Assembly (NCBI GenBank): GCA_034670405.1
Contig: JAXDDX010000052.1
Coordinates: 1,178,001-1,242,000, forward strand
Source of the DNA: Hoplostethus atlanticus
Taxonomy: Eukaryota > Chordata > Actinopteri > Trachichthyiformes > Trachichthyidae
Reading direction: 5' to 3'
Length of the DNA: 64,000 nt
This document shows positions 32,075 through 42,303 of this stretch, piece after piece (the first letter of the stretch is position 1; each line of letters opens with the position of its first letter). A program made the position numbers and the translations under genes. Below the pieces are notes generated by a model. That model worked only from the letters and a program-made list of their open reading frames with translations, was not told the DNA's origin and ran no database searches.

Positions 32075-32896
32075 TCAGTGGGGGAGAGCGAGCGGAGATT
32101 GCGACGAGAAGAAACCATGTGGGTAGGGGGAGGATGTGAGGGGGGAGAGAGAGAGAGTGTAGGACATGAAGTAGTGGTCAGAGAGATGAAGAGGAGTGAC
32201 GGAGAGGTTGGCAGTAGAACAGTGTCTGGTGAAGATTAGGTCCAGTTGTTTGCCAGCCTTGTGGGTAGGAGGAGATGGGGAGAGGGCTAGGTCGAAGGAG
32301 GCGAGGAACGAAAGAAGAGGGTCAAGCTTCTCAGTCTGGATGTTGAAGTCACCGAGAAGGATGAGTCCAGAGCCATCGTCAGGGAAGTGGGAGACTAGTG
32401 TGTCAAGCTCCTCCAGGAACTCACCAGCAGGGCCTGGTGGGCGATAAACAACCGCGATGGTGAGCTTGACTGGATGAGAAACAGTGACAGCATGAAATTC
32501 AAAGGAGGAAGGAGAGAATTGTGACAGAGAAAAAAGAGAGTATTTCCATTTGCTGGAAATTAGCAGGCCAGTACCACCGCCTCGCCTCGCAGCTCTGGGA
32601 GTGTGAGAGAAAGAGTACACATCTGACAGAGCAGCGGGCGTGGCAGTGTTTTCTGGGGTGATCCAAGTCTCAGTTAGAGCAAGAAAGTTGAGGGAGAGGA
32701 GGGATGCGTAGCCTGAGATGAACTCAGCTTTCGGCACAGCCGACTGGCAGTTCCACAGCCCCCCTGCCACCACTTGCTCAACGCGAGTTGAGAGAGTAGG
32801 ATAGATGAGATTAGTGGGGTCGCGGCGTCTGGGTGTGACCCAGCGTCTGTGCGACCACCGGAAAGAGGAGAGGACAGGAATAGGAAGCAAACACAT
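32075..32896 (-). pseudogene. LINE-D endonuclease
   Basis: The frame carries the APE-type endonuclease signatures in order: LALTETWITPE (catalytic Glu), RGGGTGLLI, AVVYRPPGPAGEF, LILLGDFNIQTE, QLDLIFTR and LSDHYFMSY (catalytic Asp-His). The frame shifts before the RT region, whose next segment is at 31104-31925. It nicks target DNA during retrotransposition in family members; this copy is separated from its RT frame. Confidence 0.82.
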
Positions 32897-33971
32897 GATA
32901 GATCACAATACAATGATACGGTTTATGAAGAGAAGAAGCACCTAATCTTCGAAGGTCATTCTTTGCAAAAGTTTATCATAGCACCAGAACATTGGATATG
33001 TTCATCGTTGAAGTTTAATTATTGGTGCATTTTCAAATACAATGGCCATTATCAAATAATGCTGTCAAACACTAAATAATTGTCATCAAAAAAGACTATG
33101 CAAGGGTCATTTCCTCATAAGTACTTCAAATGAAGTACAGCAAGCATCCCCTGTGATCCCTTGTGATAGACTGCAGTATATACAGTATATATAGCTTGTG
33201 TTTTTATGGAAGACAAACAAAATATTACATTACAGTAGATTACTGTACATGAAAGAAATCATACAGTAATGCAGTAAACTCAACTGTATTTAACAGTAAA
33301 AACAAAAACAACAGTTACAGTAACAAAAAACTTTACAGTAAAAAAACAAAACATAAATGCATTTCAGTGCTTAAGCAGCATTTTGCCTCTCTGCTGCATT
33401 TGGCCATAGAATTTCATGTACGTCGCATCTGATATCTTCATTTGCAAGGCAGCGTTGGTCAAATCTTCTTCTTAGACCTCTGTTTACAACATGGTCGATC
33501 ACAGTGGCTCTAATTTTATTTGACACAACTGCATGCCTTCTGACTCCTTGGCCACGGCCATGACCCCGTCGACGACCCAGTCCGTCATTGCCAACCTCAT
33601 CGGCCTGCTACATGTTGTCAGAAACTGCCATTCAGGTTTCTAAGCAGCCTTTTATGTAGTGGTGATGAGATTATCAATTGTGTTGCAATGCTACTCAAGT
33701 GGGCAAGGTTGCTGGAAGTAAAGAGACATGACTACAAACACCTGATGAACTGATTTAGTGATCTGCGTTTGTAGTAATAAGCATTTGAACATTGTTGTAA
33801 TGTTAGGTGGCTGTACTCTGAGGCTGGAGCATATGATTTAGAGTTTTGCACTTCGTATGTCAGCATAGGATGTAGTGTCTTAGAGTATGAATTTTGAAAG
33901 TCAGTTTGGCACTTTGCATTTTGAGTTTTGTACATTGAAATTCTGCTGTGCAAAATGAGTCAAAGCAATCG

Positions 33972-35694
33972 GAAAAAAACAAACAATTTTAAAACATTGC
34001 AATTTTAAAAGGGAAATTATTCTTATGGGTGACTAACATCAATTGGGATAGTAAATCAGACAGAAACAAATTTAAACAACTAACAGATAACTTCAATCTT
34101 ACTCAAGTCATACAAGGTCCAACAAGAATAACCAATACATCCAAAACAACAATTAATCTAATATTCACAAATAAATCTGACAGGATTACCAAAACTTGTA
34201 ATCTTCTATCTGGGCTTTCTGACCATAATTTTACCCTATGCACAAGAAAAATCAACTGGAAACATCTCACTAGCCCCATTAGGGTTAGCGGCCATCATAT
34301 AATACCTAAAAGTGAACAATGCATTGCAACAATATGATTGGTCCAATGTTTTAATGAATAATGAAGTTGAGGATAGCTGTAACACTTTTACTAAAAGTGT
34401 CATGGAAGTTCTAGATCGCTTTACAAAAAAAGTGGAATCCAAAAAGCGTAAAAAAAAAACACTACCTTGGCTGAAGGATGATATTTGGAAATTAATGAAA
34501 GAGAGAGATAATGCACTAAAACAATCTCTAAAAACAGGGCTCACTAGTGACCGACATACTTTCACATCACTTTGTAAAACAGATCCGTAAAGCTAAAGCA
34601 GACTTTTTTATTGAAATGATAGATGGGGCAAATGGAAATGGAAAATTGATATGGGAAAACCTAAATAAGTTAATAGGACGAAACAAAGACACAAAACCAA
34701 ATGATGTACAGCTCCAGGTGAATGGTACTCTGACTAACGATTTGGACATCATGTCAGTAGCTTCAACAATTTTTTCATAAGCTCAGTTGAAGAATTGACA
34801 ATGCACTTTAAATGCCCAGACACTCCCCATAACCCTCTTGATGACAGAAAACCAGTGTTTAGCTTAGGGGACATATCTGTTTCTGAGGTTCTAAAAATAA
34901 TTTCCTCTTTGAAAACTTCTAAAGCCAGGGACGCATTTGGTCTGGACAGTAACTTTATAAAGCACCACAGAGAGGCTCTTGCACACCCAATTGCACACCT
35001 AATAAACCTGTCCATAAAACAGGGTAGAGTGCCATCCACCTGGAAGACTGCCAAGGTTACCCCAGTCTTTAAGGCTGGTGACAAGACCAAACCGGAGAAC
35101 TATAGGCCGATAAGTATCTTACCAGTTGTATCAAAGGTGGCCGAGAAATGGGTTGCCATGCAGTTAACAGAACATCTTAACAATGGACATACCCCTCTCC
35201 ATCCAATGCAGTTTGGATTTCGCAAACATCAATCCACCGATACAGCCGTTTGTTATTTTCTTGAGAACATCAAAGGTTTATTAGACCAGGGTGGTTATGT
35301 AGGAGCTGTTTTTCTTGACTTGAAAAGAGCTTTCAACACGATAAACCATGATGTACTTCTCTCGAAATTGTCCCATTTTAATTTCTCTAATGGTGCCCTC
35401 TGTTGGGTGAAATCATATTTGGCAAATAGAAAACAAGCTGTACAGATAGGAAACTCACAATCATTTTACCTCAGCTGTTCAGTTGGGGTTCCACAAGGCT
35501 CTATTCTGGGACCAATTCTGTTCAGTCTTTATGTCAATAATCTACCAAAGGTCTGCCCAAATGTTAAAGTACAATTATATGCTGACGACACTATTATATG
35601 TGCATGCGAAAACAAAGCAAGAAGCTGCTGCAGCACTGTCTGCAGCTATGGTACCTGTATCCCACTGGCTCAAAGGATCATGTCTACATCTTAA
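33972..35694 (+). pseudogene. LINE-C segment 2: endonuclease end and reverse transcriptase
   Basis: It continues the endonuclease from 26115: REIILMGD, a 2-base loss, NINWDSKSDR, LIFTNKSDR and LSGLSDHNF (catalytic Asp-His). The linker follows in shifting frames (KTLPWLKDDIWKLMKERD, LTNDLDIM). The reverse transcriptase at 34795-35620 has GDKTKPENYRPISILPVVSK, GFRKHQSTDTAV, VFLDLKRAFNTINHD, SVGVPQGSILGP and LYADDTIIC (YADD intact), then shifts frame at TKQEAAAALSAAMVP. It is cut at the TTAA of CLHLN by the next element. Confidence 0.87.
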
Positions 35695-35974
35695 AGGTCC
35701 CATATTATGGAAAATGGTTTATTCCTGGTGCTTATACATGTTCCACAGGAAATTACTTCCCTAAGCAGCTGAGAAAATTTGAAATCTGGAAGTCAACCCG
35801 TTTTTCTGTATTTTCCTTTTTCCCAAAACGGTGCCAAAGATAGGAGAAAAACAGCCCGTTTCAGAAAATGGTTCCTTTGGACGTCATAAGGTGCAAATCC
35901 AGCCCCTCTCAGAGCATGCCCACGCCCAGTTGAACAACCAATCCCATTTACGTCGTCGCAAAATGCAGCTCACG

Positions 35975-36700
35975 GTGTTGTGAATAATATACTTTGTACT
36001 AAGCAATGATATGCTTTATAATAAGCAATATAATCTAGAGTGTGTGTGGGTTATGATAAATCTACATAAATATAGAATATGTTTGATTAAGCATGTAACC
36101 TAAAAGATTATAAAGTAATCATAAAGTTTCAATAAAGCTTCAAAAACATAGTCTAACGGTTTCCCTACAGTAATCATAAAGTTTAAAAAAAATACAGTCT
36201 GAGGCCCTTTTGCACTAAGGGTGTCCAAGGTCAGGCGGCAGAGGCCTTAAAAAAACCCAGGTGGGGCATGCGCAGACAAGAGAAGTCCAGGTGGCCATAA
36301 CGTAATGGTGAAATGGGAAAGTCCCTAAAATTCCAAATTAACGGTTACGTAATGGTGTAAAACGAGAAAACGAGACCGCCTACATGCCCACAAAGACCCC
36401 CCCATAGGACCAAATTTGGCGTTTAGACACCATTATTTTCTTGCTGACAAAGCTAAAATTAATGAAAAATGGGCATAGAAATCAGTATTCTCCACCCAGT
36501 TTTTAGGGTTTATAAGATCATGCACAGACAGTTGTACGTCAGTCTGGTTCCGGGACCAACTCGGGTTTTGTCTCTGTTATGGAATAAAGCTCTATTGCAA
36601 CGAACTCTGATCATCTCCAGTGACTTCTTTGAACCTGTTTGAGACTCCAGTAACTACAGAATCTACAGAATCGTGAAGAAGTATTAAGTGTTGGCGTGGG
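35975..36700 (+). mobile_element. ERV-like LTR plus short leader
   Basis: Pol II signals lie in LTR order: a TATAAG box at 36511, the AATAAA polyadenylation signal at 36583, then a U5-like segment (CTCCAGTGACTTCTTTGAAC, CTACAGAATCTACAGAATCG). A TGTTGTGAATAATATAC start and a GTGTTGGCGTGGGGGTCCGG primer-site-like leader are possible. Borders are approximate; no 5-bp target duplication was found. No gag, pol or env remains here. Confidence 0.5.
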
Positions 36701-36775
36701 GGTCCGGTCATCATCACTGGCCTGAGACTTGGACTTCTTCCTCCAACAAAGGCAGTGCCGCAAGCCGTTGCTTAT

Positions 36776-37017
36776 GGTGCATTCCATTGAACTCTGAAAT
36801 CGATAATTCCGAGTCAGTATTCCTAACTTCCAATCTGTTCCAGTGCATCTGCTCAGGAAAACATAATCGCCCGCAGCAAACTCATGTTTGTATGGTAAGT
36901 CTCAGAATGTTACAAGCATCTAAACTCAACATCAACTACTACAGCGCCATTAGTGAAGAGAATCGGCGCATATCACATTCGGACGCCGTTTTTTCCGAGT
37001 ACACTGGAATGCACCAT
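36776..37017. mobile_element. hAT-like MITE, 242 bp
   Basis: Ends are TGGTGCATTCCATTGAACTC and, inverted, TGGTGCATTCCAGTGTACTC. There is no coding capacity. The 8-bp flanks (GTTGCTTA, TTGACGAC) do not match well. A donor-like GTATGGTAAGT is incidental. Confidence 0.65.
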
Positions 37018-38211
37018 TGACGACTGAAGCTAAAACAACATATCAGGAGATATATCAACTCTCCAGTTATTATTTTGTAGGATGCAGGCAGCAACATAGA
37101 TCCCTGCACAGTTTCCCAACACGTGAAAATGCCAGGACAGAGTGGATTAATTTTATTTTTAACGGCAACGGCTACAGTTTTTTCTGTGTGTGATGATCAC
37201 TCCTCAGACTGCTTGAGCAACGGCAGGATTAGCATCTAAATTGAAGCTTAAAGATGGAGCAATTCATAACGTACGTGACCCATCTGCAAAATTGGAATCT
37301 GTAAGTGTCACCATGTTTTGATTTAATTTACCAAATTAGTCTGGTTAGTATATTCACTGCTGGTTAGGTAACGAGCTAGCGGGGCTAGCCACGGGCTTGT
37401 TGGGCGTGGAAGAAGTAAGAAAACTAAAGCTGGAGTCATTAAAAGTAAAGTAAAGTAAAAGTAAAGTTATTGGTTGGAGTCAGGACTCATCTTAAAGTTA
37501 TTTGTTGGGACCAGTGTCTGTTTTATAAGTCTGTCGAACGTGTCAGGCTTGGTAAACTTTAGCCACCATTAGTACAATCGTGTTTGGTTGTTTGGCTGCG
37601 CTGTTTGGATGCAAATAGATTGCATCCAATAATATATTGGTTAACTAGCTCAACAAAATTGTCAATCCTAGCTTGTCTGCAAGTTGTATTCAATAAGCTT
37701 ATGGACATGAGCCATAAATAGACCGGCTACAGCAGAGTGTGTCGCTCACACATCCACATCCACAAACACAAGGCACGAAAGTACAATATTACACAGAACT
37801 GTTATCATTGAGAAACTAAGTGGAACCGCCTCAGCTGCCTCTTCCCATTCTGGGTCAGACTCCGGCTCAAACATGTACGGTCTCAGTGTTGGTTCTGGAG
37901 CGGCCGCCATGGTTATGGTAGATTTCTGCATCAAGCTTATTTGTTTACCTTGAGCAGCATGGGCGCCAGGCCATTGCGTGTAGGTTGTATGTAATGAGCA
38001 CTGCTCTGATTGGCCAATCAGAGCAGTGCTCATTACATACAACCTGCACGCCCTCAAAACAGCCTGTTCTTTACAATGGAGAAAATGAGAGACTGAAACA
38101 CACACCACAGAAGCTGGTTTTAGAATTTTTTTTGATATAGACTTCACAAACGTCTTGTAAAGACCCCCAGGAACAGTTTAAATAGCCCAAAATGAGTACA
38201 ATACCCCCCCT

Positions 38212-39205
38212 TTAACATAAAAAAGACTGTATGCATGTTTTTCTCCCGTCAGCCAGCAGAGGGCAAACAACCATGTGTATTAGTCAATGGAGAGAGCCTT
38301 GATGTGGTGGAACAGTTTAAGTATCTTGGTGTGGTCTTCGACACAAATCTTACATTTAAGGAACACGTTAAAAAAATGTAAAATATTATTAAATTCAACC
38401 TGTCGAACTTCCATCATATAAGACCTTTTCTCACCTCAGCCAAAGCTTATATGCACGCTATGATATTTTCTCACATAACTTACTGCTATACAACCTGGTC
38501 ACATACAACAGCAAGCATGTTAAAACCCATCAAGTCTCTCTTCAAGAAGACAGTCAAAATTTTGGATAGGAAACCTCTTCATTTCCATCATTGCAATATC
38601 ATAAATAAGTTTAACATTTTCAACATGGACAGTTACCAAACTTTCATGGATGTTTGTCTTGTTTTTAAAGTTTTAAATGGGTTTGCCCCCCCACCGTTAA
38701 ATGATTTCATCCAGAAAAAAAACAATAATGGGATAAATACCAGAGCGCTAACTAGGGGAGACTGTAATGTACCTAGGCGTAGGACTAAATTCAGTCAAAT
38801 GGTGGTGTCTGTAAGAGGCACACATTCCTGGAACAAGTTACCAGTACACATCAGGGACTGTGACAACTATTTAACATTTAAAAAAAATCTCAAACATTGG
38901 TTAAAAACAAACCAGTTATGTACCCACACATAATATCTGTTTCCTCCTCTGGTGCCCGTTCCCGGGGGCTTTCGGTTCATTGTGCACTTTAACTTTTTTA
39001 CTGTATGTAACTATTAATACTGTTTGTAATTTGTCTTTTGTAATTGTGAGGTTTGTTTCGTGTTTTTGTGAGTACCTGCCTTGGGACTACGGATGAAATT
39101 TAGCAATTGTGCTAATTCCGGCACATTTACATTGATGTGTAATGCTGATATGTTGATTAATGTGCACTGTCCCAATTCAATAAATAAATAAATAAATAAA
39201 TAAAA
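38212..39205 (+). pseudogene. LINE-C segment 3: RT C-terminal domain, 3' UTR and tail
   Basis: After the TTAA element LINE-C resumes with IKKTVCMFFSRQP, VVEQFKYLGVVFDTNLTF, one stop after HVKKM, then an open frame at 38451-38933 with ITYCYTTW, KTVKILDRKPLHFHHC, FKVLNGFAPPPLNDF and GTHSWNKLPVHIRD, the standard C-terminal domain of CR1/L2-group LINEs. The 3' UTR (GCCTTGGGACTACGGATGAA, TTAATGTGCACTGTCCC) ends in (AAAT)n at 39180-39205. The foldback element's sequence follows at once. Confidence 0.87.
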
Positions 39206-39892
39206 TAAACACACAGAGGGGTGTTCCACGAAGCGAGCTTACCACTTATCCAGGCTTATTTCGCTTAGTCTGGCTCATTTTCTAGTTTATTCGGTTCCAC
39301 AAAGCAAGCTCAGCATAGTTCAAGCCAAGTTGCTGTGGCAACTTATGCTTCCAAACTAGCCTGCCTCGGGGCAGGCTAGATATCAGGCTAAACCACAGTT
39401 GAAGCTTAATCGGTACTCCCGTAACACTGATCCGACTGAAACGCAATGATTTTCAAACAAGGTTCACTATTACCCTAGACCCTACACTATCAGACATAAA
39501 ATGCAACGTTAATAGAAAATAAAAAATATAAAATGATGTAGGCTGTATCGGGGATACAGTCACGGTTCAGAGCGTTGTTAGGCAACCCCATTTAACCATG
39601 AGTGTACAGCGAGACCTCAAGTGCTGTATTGCTTTTTGAAAACGGTTACAACTTATAGAAATAATTATTTGATGACACAATATTATTTTATTTTCTAAAT
39701 TTTTTTTATTTAACAAATTCGGTGAAATAATAAAGTACCTTGAATATATGTCAAGATGTTTCCACGGTTGCTAAGAGACGCATTCACTGTTTCTGTATGG
39801 GATTTACAGTCACTGTAGAACGCGCTTTCAGCCGATCAATTTCCAGGATGGAAACAACCGATTTCATAAAAATATAATGAAAGTAAGAACCA

Positions 39893-39966
39893 GCCTGAAC
39901 AGCTCAGTCAGTAGAGCATGAGACTCTCAGTCTTAAGGTTGTGAGTTCGATCCCCATATAGGGTCC
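39893..39966 (+). tRNA. tRNA-Lys-like pseudogene inside Harbinger H1
   Basis: The 74-nt sequence keeps the A box (AGCTCAGTCAGTAGAGC), the anticodon arm ATGAGACTCTCAGTCTTA and the B box GTTCGATCC. Overall it follows eukaryotic tRNA-Lys(CTT), but the loop reads CTCTCAG (CTC at anticodon positions) and the acceptor stem pairs poorly. It is probably a pseudogene carried by the transposon family, since H2 has the homologous copy at 43459-43531. Confidence 0.65.
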
Positions 39967-40242
39967 AGTACTGTACGATGATTGTAATCTAGTAAGATAA
40001 AACGTTACCTATAGCCTTTACTACATCGTTTATGGCGATAGATAGTATATTTACAGTCTTGAGGTTTCATATATGGCATGGTTTCATTTATAATATTTTT
40101 AGCACAGCTTTTCAGTTCTTTAGTACTGTTGGAACACATGATATTTCATAAGGTCTATACAATTTGTTCGTTTTTAATTCAACAATTACTTACGCATTCA
40201 ATCTAGCAGCAATTCATTGCCAATCTTTCTCTCTCCCGTTAT

Positions 40243-40365
40243 TTATGGCAATCGTATTTCCCTTTTCATTGTAATATGGTTGAATTCTCCATAGACCTCC
40301 ACTAAAAGTCGCTGTTGAGTGGCCGTGAACATTGCGGCTCTGTCTTTACCGTCATTTTTCGCCAT
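40243..40365 (-). pseudogene. SANT/Myb-like protein start, Harbinger H1
   Basis: On the minus strand ATG at 40363-40365 opens 40 codons (MAKNDGKDRAAMFTATQQ, LLVEVYGEF) to a TAA. It is the same protein start as the H2 gene at 50807 (MAKKDWKERAALFTATEQ). The Harbinger SANT/Myb-like protein partners the transposase for nuclear import and DNA binding. The frame is broken after VYGEF by indels. Confidence 0.7.
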
Positions 40366-41249
40366 GATGAATCGATCAGATCCATGATCGACCTCTCGGG
40401 CTGCTTAAATAAACTGTGTATAAATGTGCACGCGCAATTATCTGGATTGCTTGAGCCTGGCTCAGTTTAGCCCGATCACGGTAGCTTGACTTGGGCTTCG
40501 TGGAACCGATTTAGCCCCGATTGATTTGTTAGGTTAATTCAAACCAGGCTTGCGAGGTTAATCGCCGCTTTTCTAAGCCTGCTTTGTGGAAAAGCCCCCA
40601 GGACTGAAACAACAGTCAAACTGGCAGGGTTGGATAGATTACAAAACTTGGGAGTAGGCCGAGATAATTGGTTAGGGTTGTGGTACTGTTGGGGTCAGAT
40701 TAAGCATCATAAAAGACGGCTGGTTGGGGATAGGAATGAGAATAATTTCAGGTTCAGGGGAAACACATAGCCTGCAGACGGGGAACAGACTCGACCACCT
40801 ACTCCAGGCCTGGTTAACCCATTGGCTATCACCGCTCATCATTTTATACAGTTAAACTATATGTCACTATGAACATCCATGCATTAGCGTTAGTTGCGTG
40901 TAACTGTTGTGAACTGTTGCGAGGTAACACAAAATGTATTGCATGGGAACGCAAAACTTATTGCGAGGGAACGCAAAAGTAGCTAAAAAAAATCCCCACC
41001 ATGACCCTGAAGGGGCTCCGTAAGAATCAAACACCTGGGGTCCGTTCCAGAAAGCGGGTTTAGTGAAAACTCTGAGTTTGTTAACCCTGAGATGAGGGAA
41101 ACTCTGGGTTTTCCGTTCCAGAAAGAGAGGTAACTCAAACTCTGAGTCCTAACCTGAGAACCTGTGAACCTAACCTGCTCGCTGGCAGGTTTTCTTTAAC
41201 AAACCCTGAGTTTCTCCCTGTCTCCTCCCTCTGCTGAACCTGAACCGAC

Positions 41250-41420
41250 ATGGCATGTCCTTTCCTCGGTAACCCGATCGATATTCAAGCCGGAGTAATT
41301 CACATAGCCTTACATTGGGAGAGGATTTTGAGACCCCGATTAGATGTTCTATGTCCAGGATGGAAGAGCTGTCCGAGATATAATATGCCGTTTACACTTC
41401 GCGGATTAAGCTACCACCAC
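41250..41420 (+). pseudogene. HARBI1-like transposase N-terminal fragment
   Basis: From ATG 41250 the frame reads MACPFLGNPIDIQAGVIHIA, matching the usual start of Harbinger transposases (MACPF-NNPVD). It continues LHWERILRPRLDVL and then loses similarity near RYNMPF. The DDE nuclease domain is missing, deleted between here and the minus-strand gene. Confidence 0.65.
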
Positions 41421-41739
41421 CCCGAGCAGTCAAATAAAGACACATCATTCACATTTCATTTGGTCTTCTTTATTTCCTACAAATACAAAAGCAACAGTTA
41501 GTATTTTTATATTGTTCCAACAACACATTTTACCTGTGACCATGCACCCACTTCTAACCAGTAATTACATTTCTAGATCTGCCTTTCTAATTTGCCACCC
41601 CAAGTACACCATTTCTTGGTCGGTTTTTGCCATCTTTTTCATCTTCCTTTACTGGTAACTGGTAAACGTGTCTTCATCATCATCAATATGATTCAAACCA
41701 AAGTGAGGTACAATCATGAGGCCTAAGCAAAATATGCCT

Positions 41740-42102
41740 TAACTGTTTGAAGTATGTTTTTATATTTCATTTTTAGCTGCTGCCAAGTGCGCTTTGCGCC
41801 CGTGGGATTGCACCTAAATGAAAATATTTTTTTTCCAATACCATTCCACCACTTTCTCACATGTAGGTAATATTATAAGAAAGTGTGGTTAAATGTTAAA
41901 TGAGTACACTACTTCATTTAAATGTACGCATTGACTCGGGCAGCGATTCTCTCCCACGCCAATTCCTTCTCCTTTGCCGCTGCAGCTGTGTTGCTCTTCT
42001 TTTTGAAAATTTGTTCATACTCCCCATAAGCACGTAGTAGCACTTCCAACTCTAGTGGGGTGACTTACGATGACCTTTTCTGCTTGTCGGTTGCCATGGT
42101 GA
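41740..42102 (-). pseudogene. SANT/Myb-like gene of Harbinger H3, two exons
   Basis: On the minus strand ATG at about 42100 gives MATDKQKRSS, a stop, then LELEVLLRAYGEYEQIF and ELAWERIAARVNA. A second exon near 41750-41820 gives GAKRTWQQLKMKYKNILQT, the family's signature helix. The in-frame stop after SS makes it a pseudogene unless translation starts later. Confidence 0.7.
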
Positions 42103-42303
42103 ATCGTAATATCGGACCTCCATTGATGATGGCTTTTTATTTGTCGTCACACACGCGCTTAACTCAGGGTTACCGAGAGTTGATTGAACTAACTCAGATC
42201 AGCCGTTCTGGAACCTCCTCCTAGTTTCCTATCTCGGAGTTAATCAACTCAGAGTTCAGGGTTAGACTCAGAGTTTGTTGAACCTGCTTCCTGGAACGGA
42301 CCC

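Larger units (their letters stand above)
29605..32930 (-). mobile_element. LINE-D, L2-type retrotransposon, near full length
   Basis: Read on the minus strand, the element runs from about 32930 to the tail at 29605 (GTCGCTTTGGATAAAAGCG, then CTAAATGACTGTAACG and ATTACATTA-like repeats). It carries an endonuclease and reverse transcriptase in three frames and so is inactive. It lies in the body of the IS630-like transposon. Its 3' tail matches the SINE-like fragment at 3100-3285. The upstream border at ~32930 is placed by loss of coding similarity, not by a clear target duplication. Confidence 0.85.
26116..33971. mobile_element. IS630/Tc1-like DNA transposon split by two LINEs
   Basis: The left terminal repeat is CGATTGCTTTGACTCA (26116-26131) and the right, inverted, is TGAGTCAAAGCAATCG (33956-33971). 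With LINE-A removed the repeats extend: GTACA...ACAGAGTTTCAATG on the left matches the complement of CATTGAAATTCTGCTG on the right. Own DNA is 26116-26147, 29487-29604 and 32931-33971 (~1.2 kb). The minus strand at about 33400-33600 reads RGHGRGQGVRRHAVVSNKIR, then ATVIDHVVNRGLR, like the helix-turn-helix start of fish IS630-type transposases. It sits in LINE-C's endonuclease. No TA duplication is evident at the T/A-rich borders. Confidence 0.65.
35695..38211. mobile_element. TTAA-flanked DNA transposon (piggyBac/Kolobok-like ends), non-autonomous
   Basis: Both borders are TTAA (35691-35694, 38212-38215), and removing the element restores LINE-C's reading of CLHLN-IKKTVCM. The ends are weak inverted repeats: AGGTCCCATATTATGG against AGGGGGGGTATTGTAC. 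It contains an ERV-like LTR, a hAT MITE, a 38-bp-arm palindrome at 37976-38051, and on the minus strand at ~37800-37910 a short frame MAAAPEPTLRPYMFEPESDP that recalls the start of P2X7-C-terminal-like proteins of fish; this last is a weak memory-based hint. There is no transposase. Confidence 0.75.
39217..40598. mobile_element. Harbinger deletion derivative (copy H1)
   Basis: Ends are AGGGGTGTTCCACGAAGC and, inverted, GGGGCTTTTCCACAAAGC. CAG flanks both sides (39214-39216, 40599-40601), matching the 3-bp CWG duplications known for zebrafish Harbinger. It shares blocks with H2 (42814-51032): GGGGATACAGTCACGGTTCA, the tRNA-like passenger, TTTACAGTCTTG-GGTTT, and the start of a SANT/Myb-like gene. 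The transposase is absent, so H1 is an internal-deletion relative of H2-type elements. Confidence 0.82.
24523..41022. mobile_element. Foldback-like element, copy 2, split by nested insertions
   Basis: The left end TACGGAGCCCCTTCAGGGTC (24523) and right end, its inverted copy (41003-41022), are joined by minisatellite units on both sides. The unique centre is interrupted after TCTTCACACAAG (24737) by LINE-C and its guests, resumes as AACACACAG (39208-39216), is interrupted again by a Harbinger element, and resumes as CAGGACTGAAACAACAGTC (40599). Copy 1 shows the uninterrupted order CACACAAGTGAACACACAGG. The element's own DNA totals about 650 bp. Confidence 0.8.
41038..42303. mobile_element. 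Harbinger deletion derivative of a second subfamily (copy H3)
   Basis: Ends are GGGTCCGTTCCAGAAAGCGG and, inverted, GGGTCCGTTCCAGGAAGCAG. Flanks are CTG (41035-41037) and CAG (42304-42306). The rebuilt target, AAACACCWGGCCTTTA, is close to the 17-bp zebrafish Harbinger3 preference AAAACACCWGGTCTTTT. It holds a short HARBI1-like start (+) and a two-exon SANT/Myb-like gene remnant (-). Subterminal repeats of ACTCTGAGTTTGTTAACC-type are seen at both ends. Confidence 0.8.

Noticed and set aside
30302..32126. Plus-strand ORFs of 60-90 codons across LINE-D
   Set aside because: Shadow frames of the minus-strand L2-type endonuclease and reverse transcriptase.
39893..39966. Functional tRNA gene
   Set aside because: The acceptor stem pairs poorly, the anticodon does not match the body, and a homologous copy lies in a second transposon. 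It is better called a passenger pseudogene.
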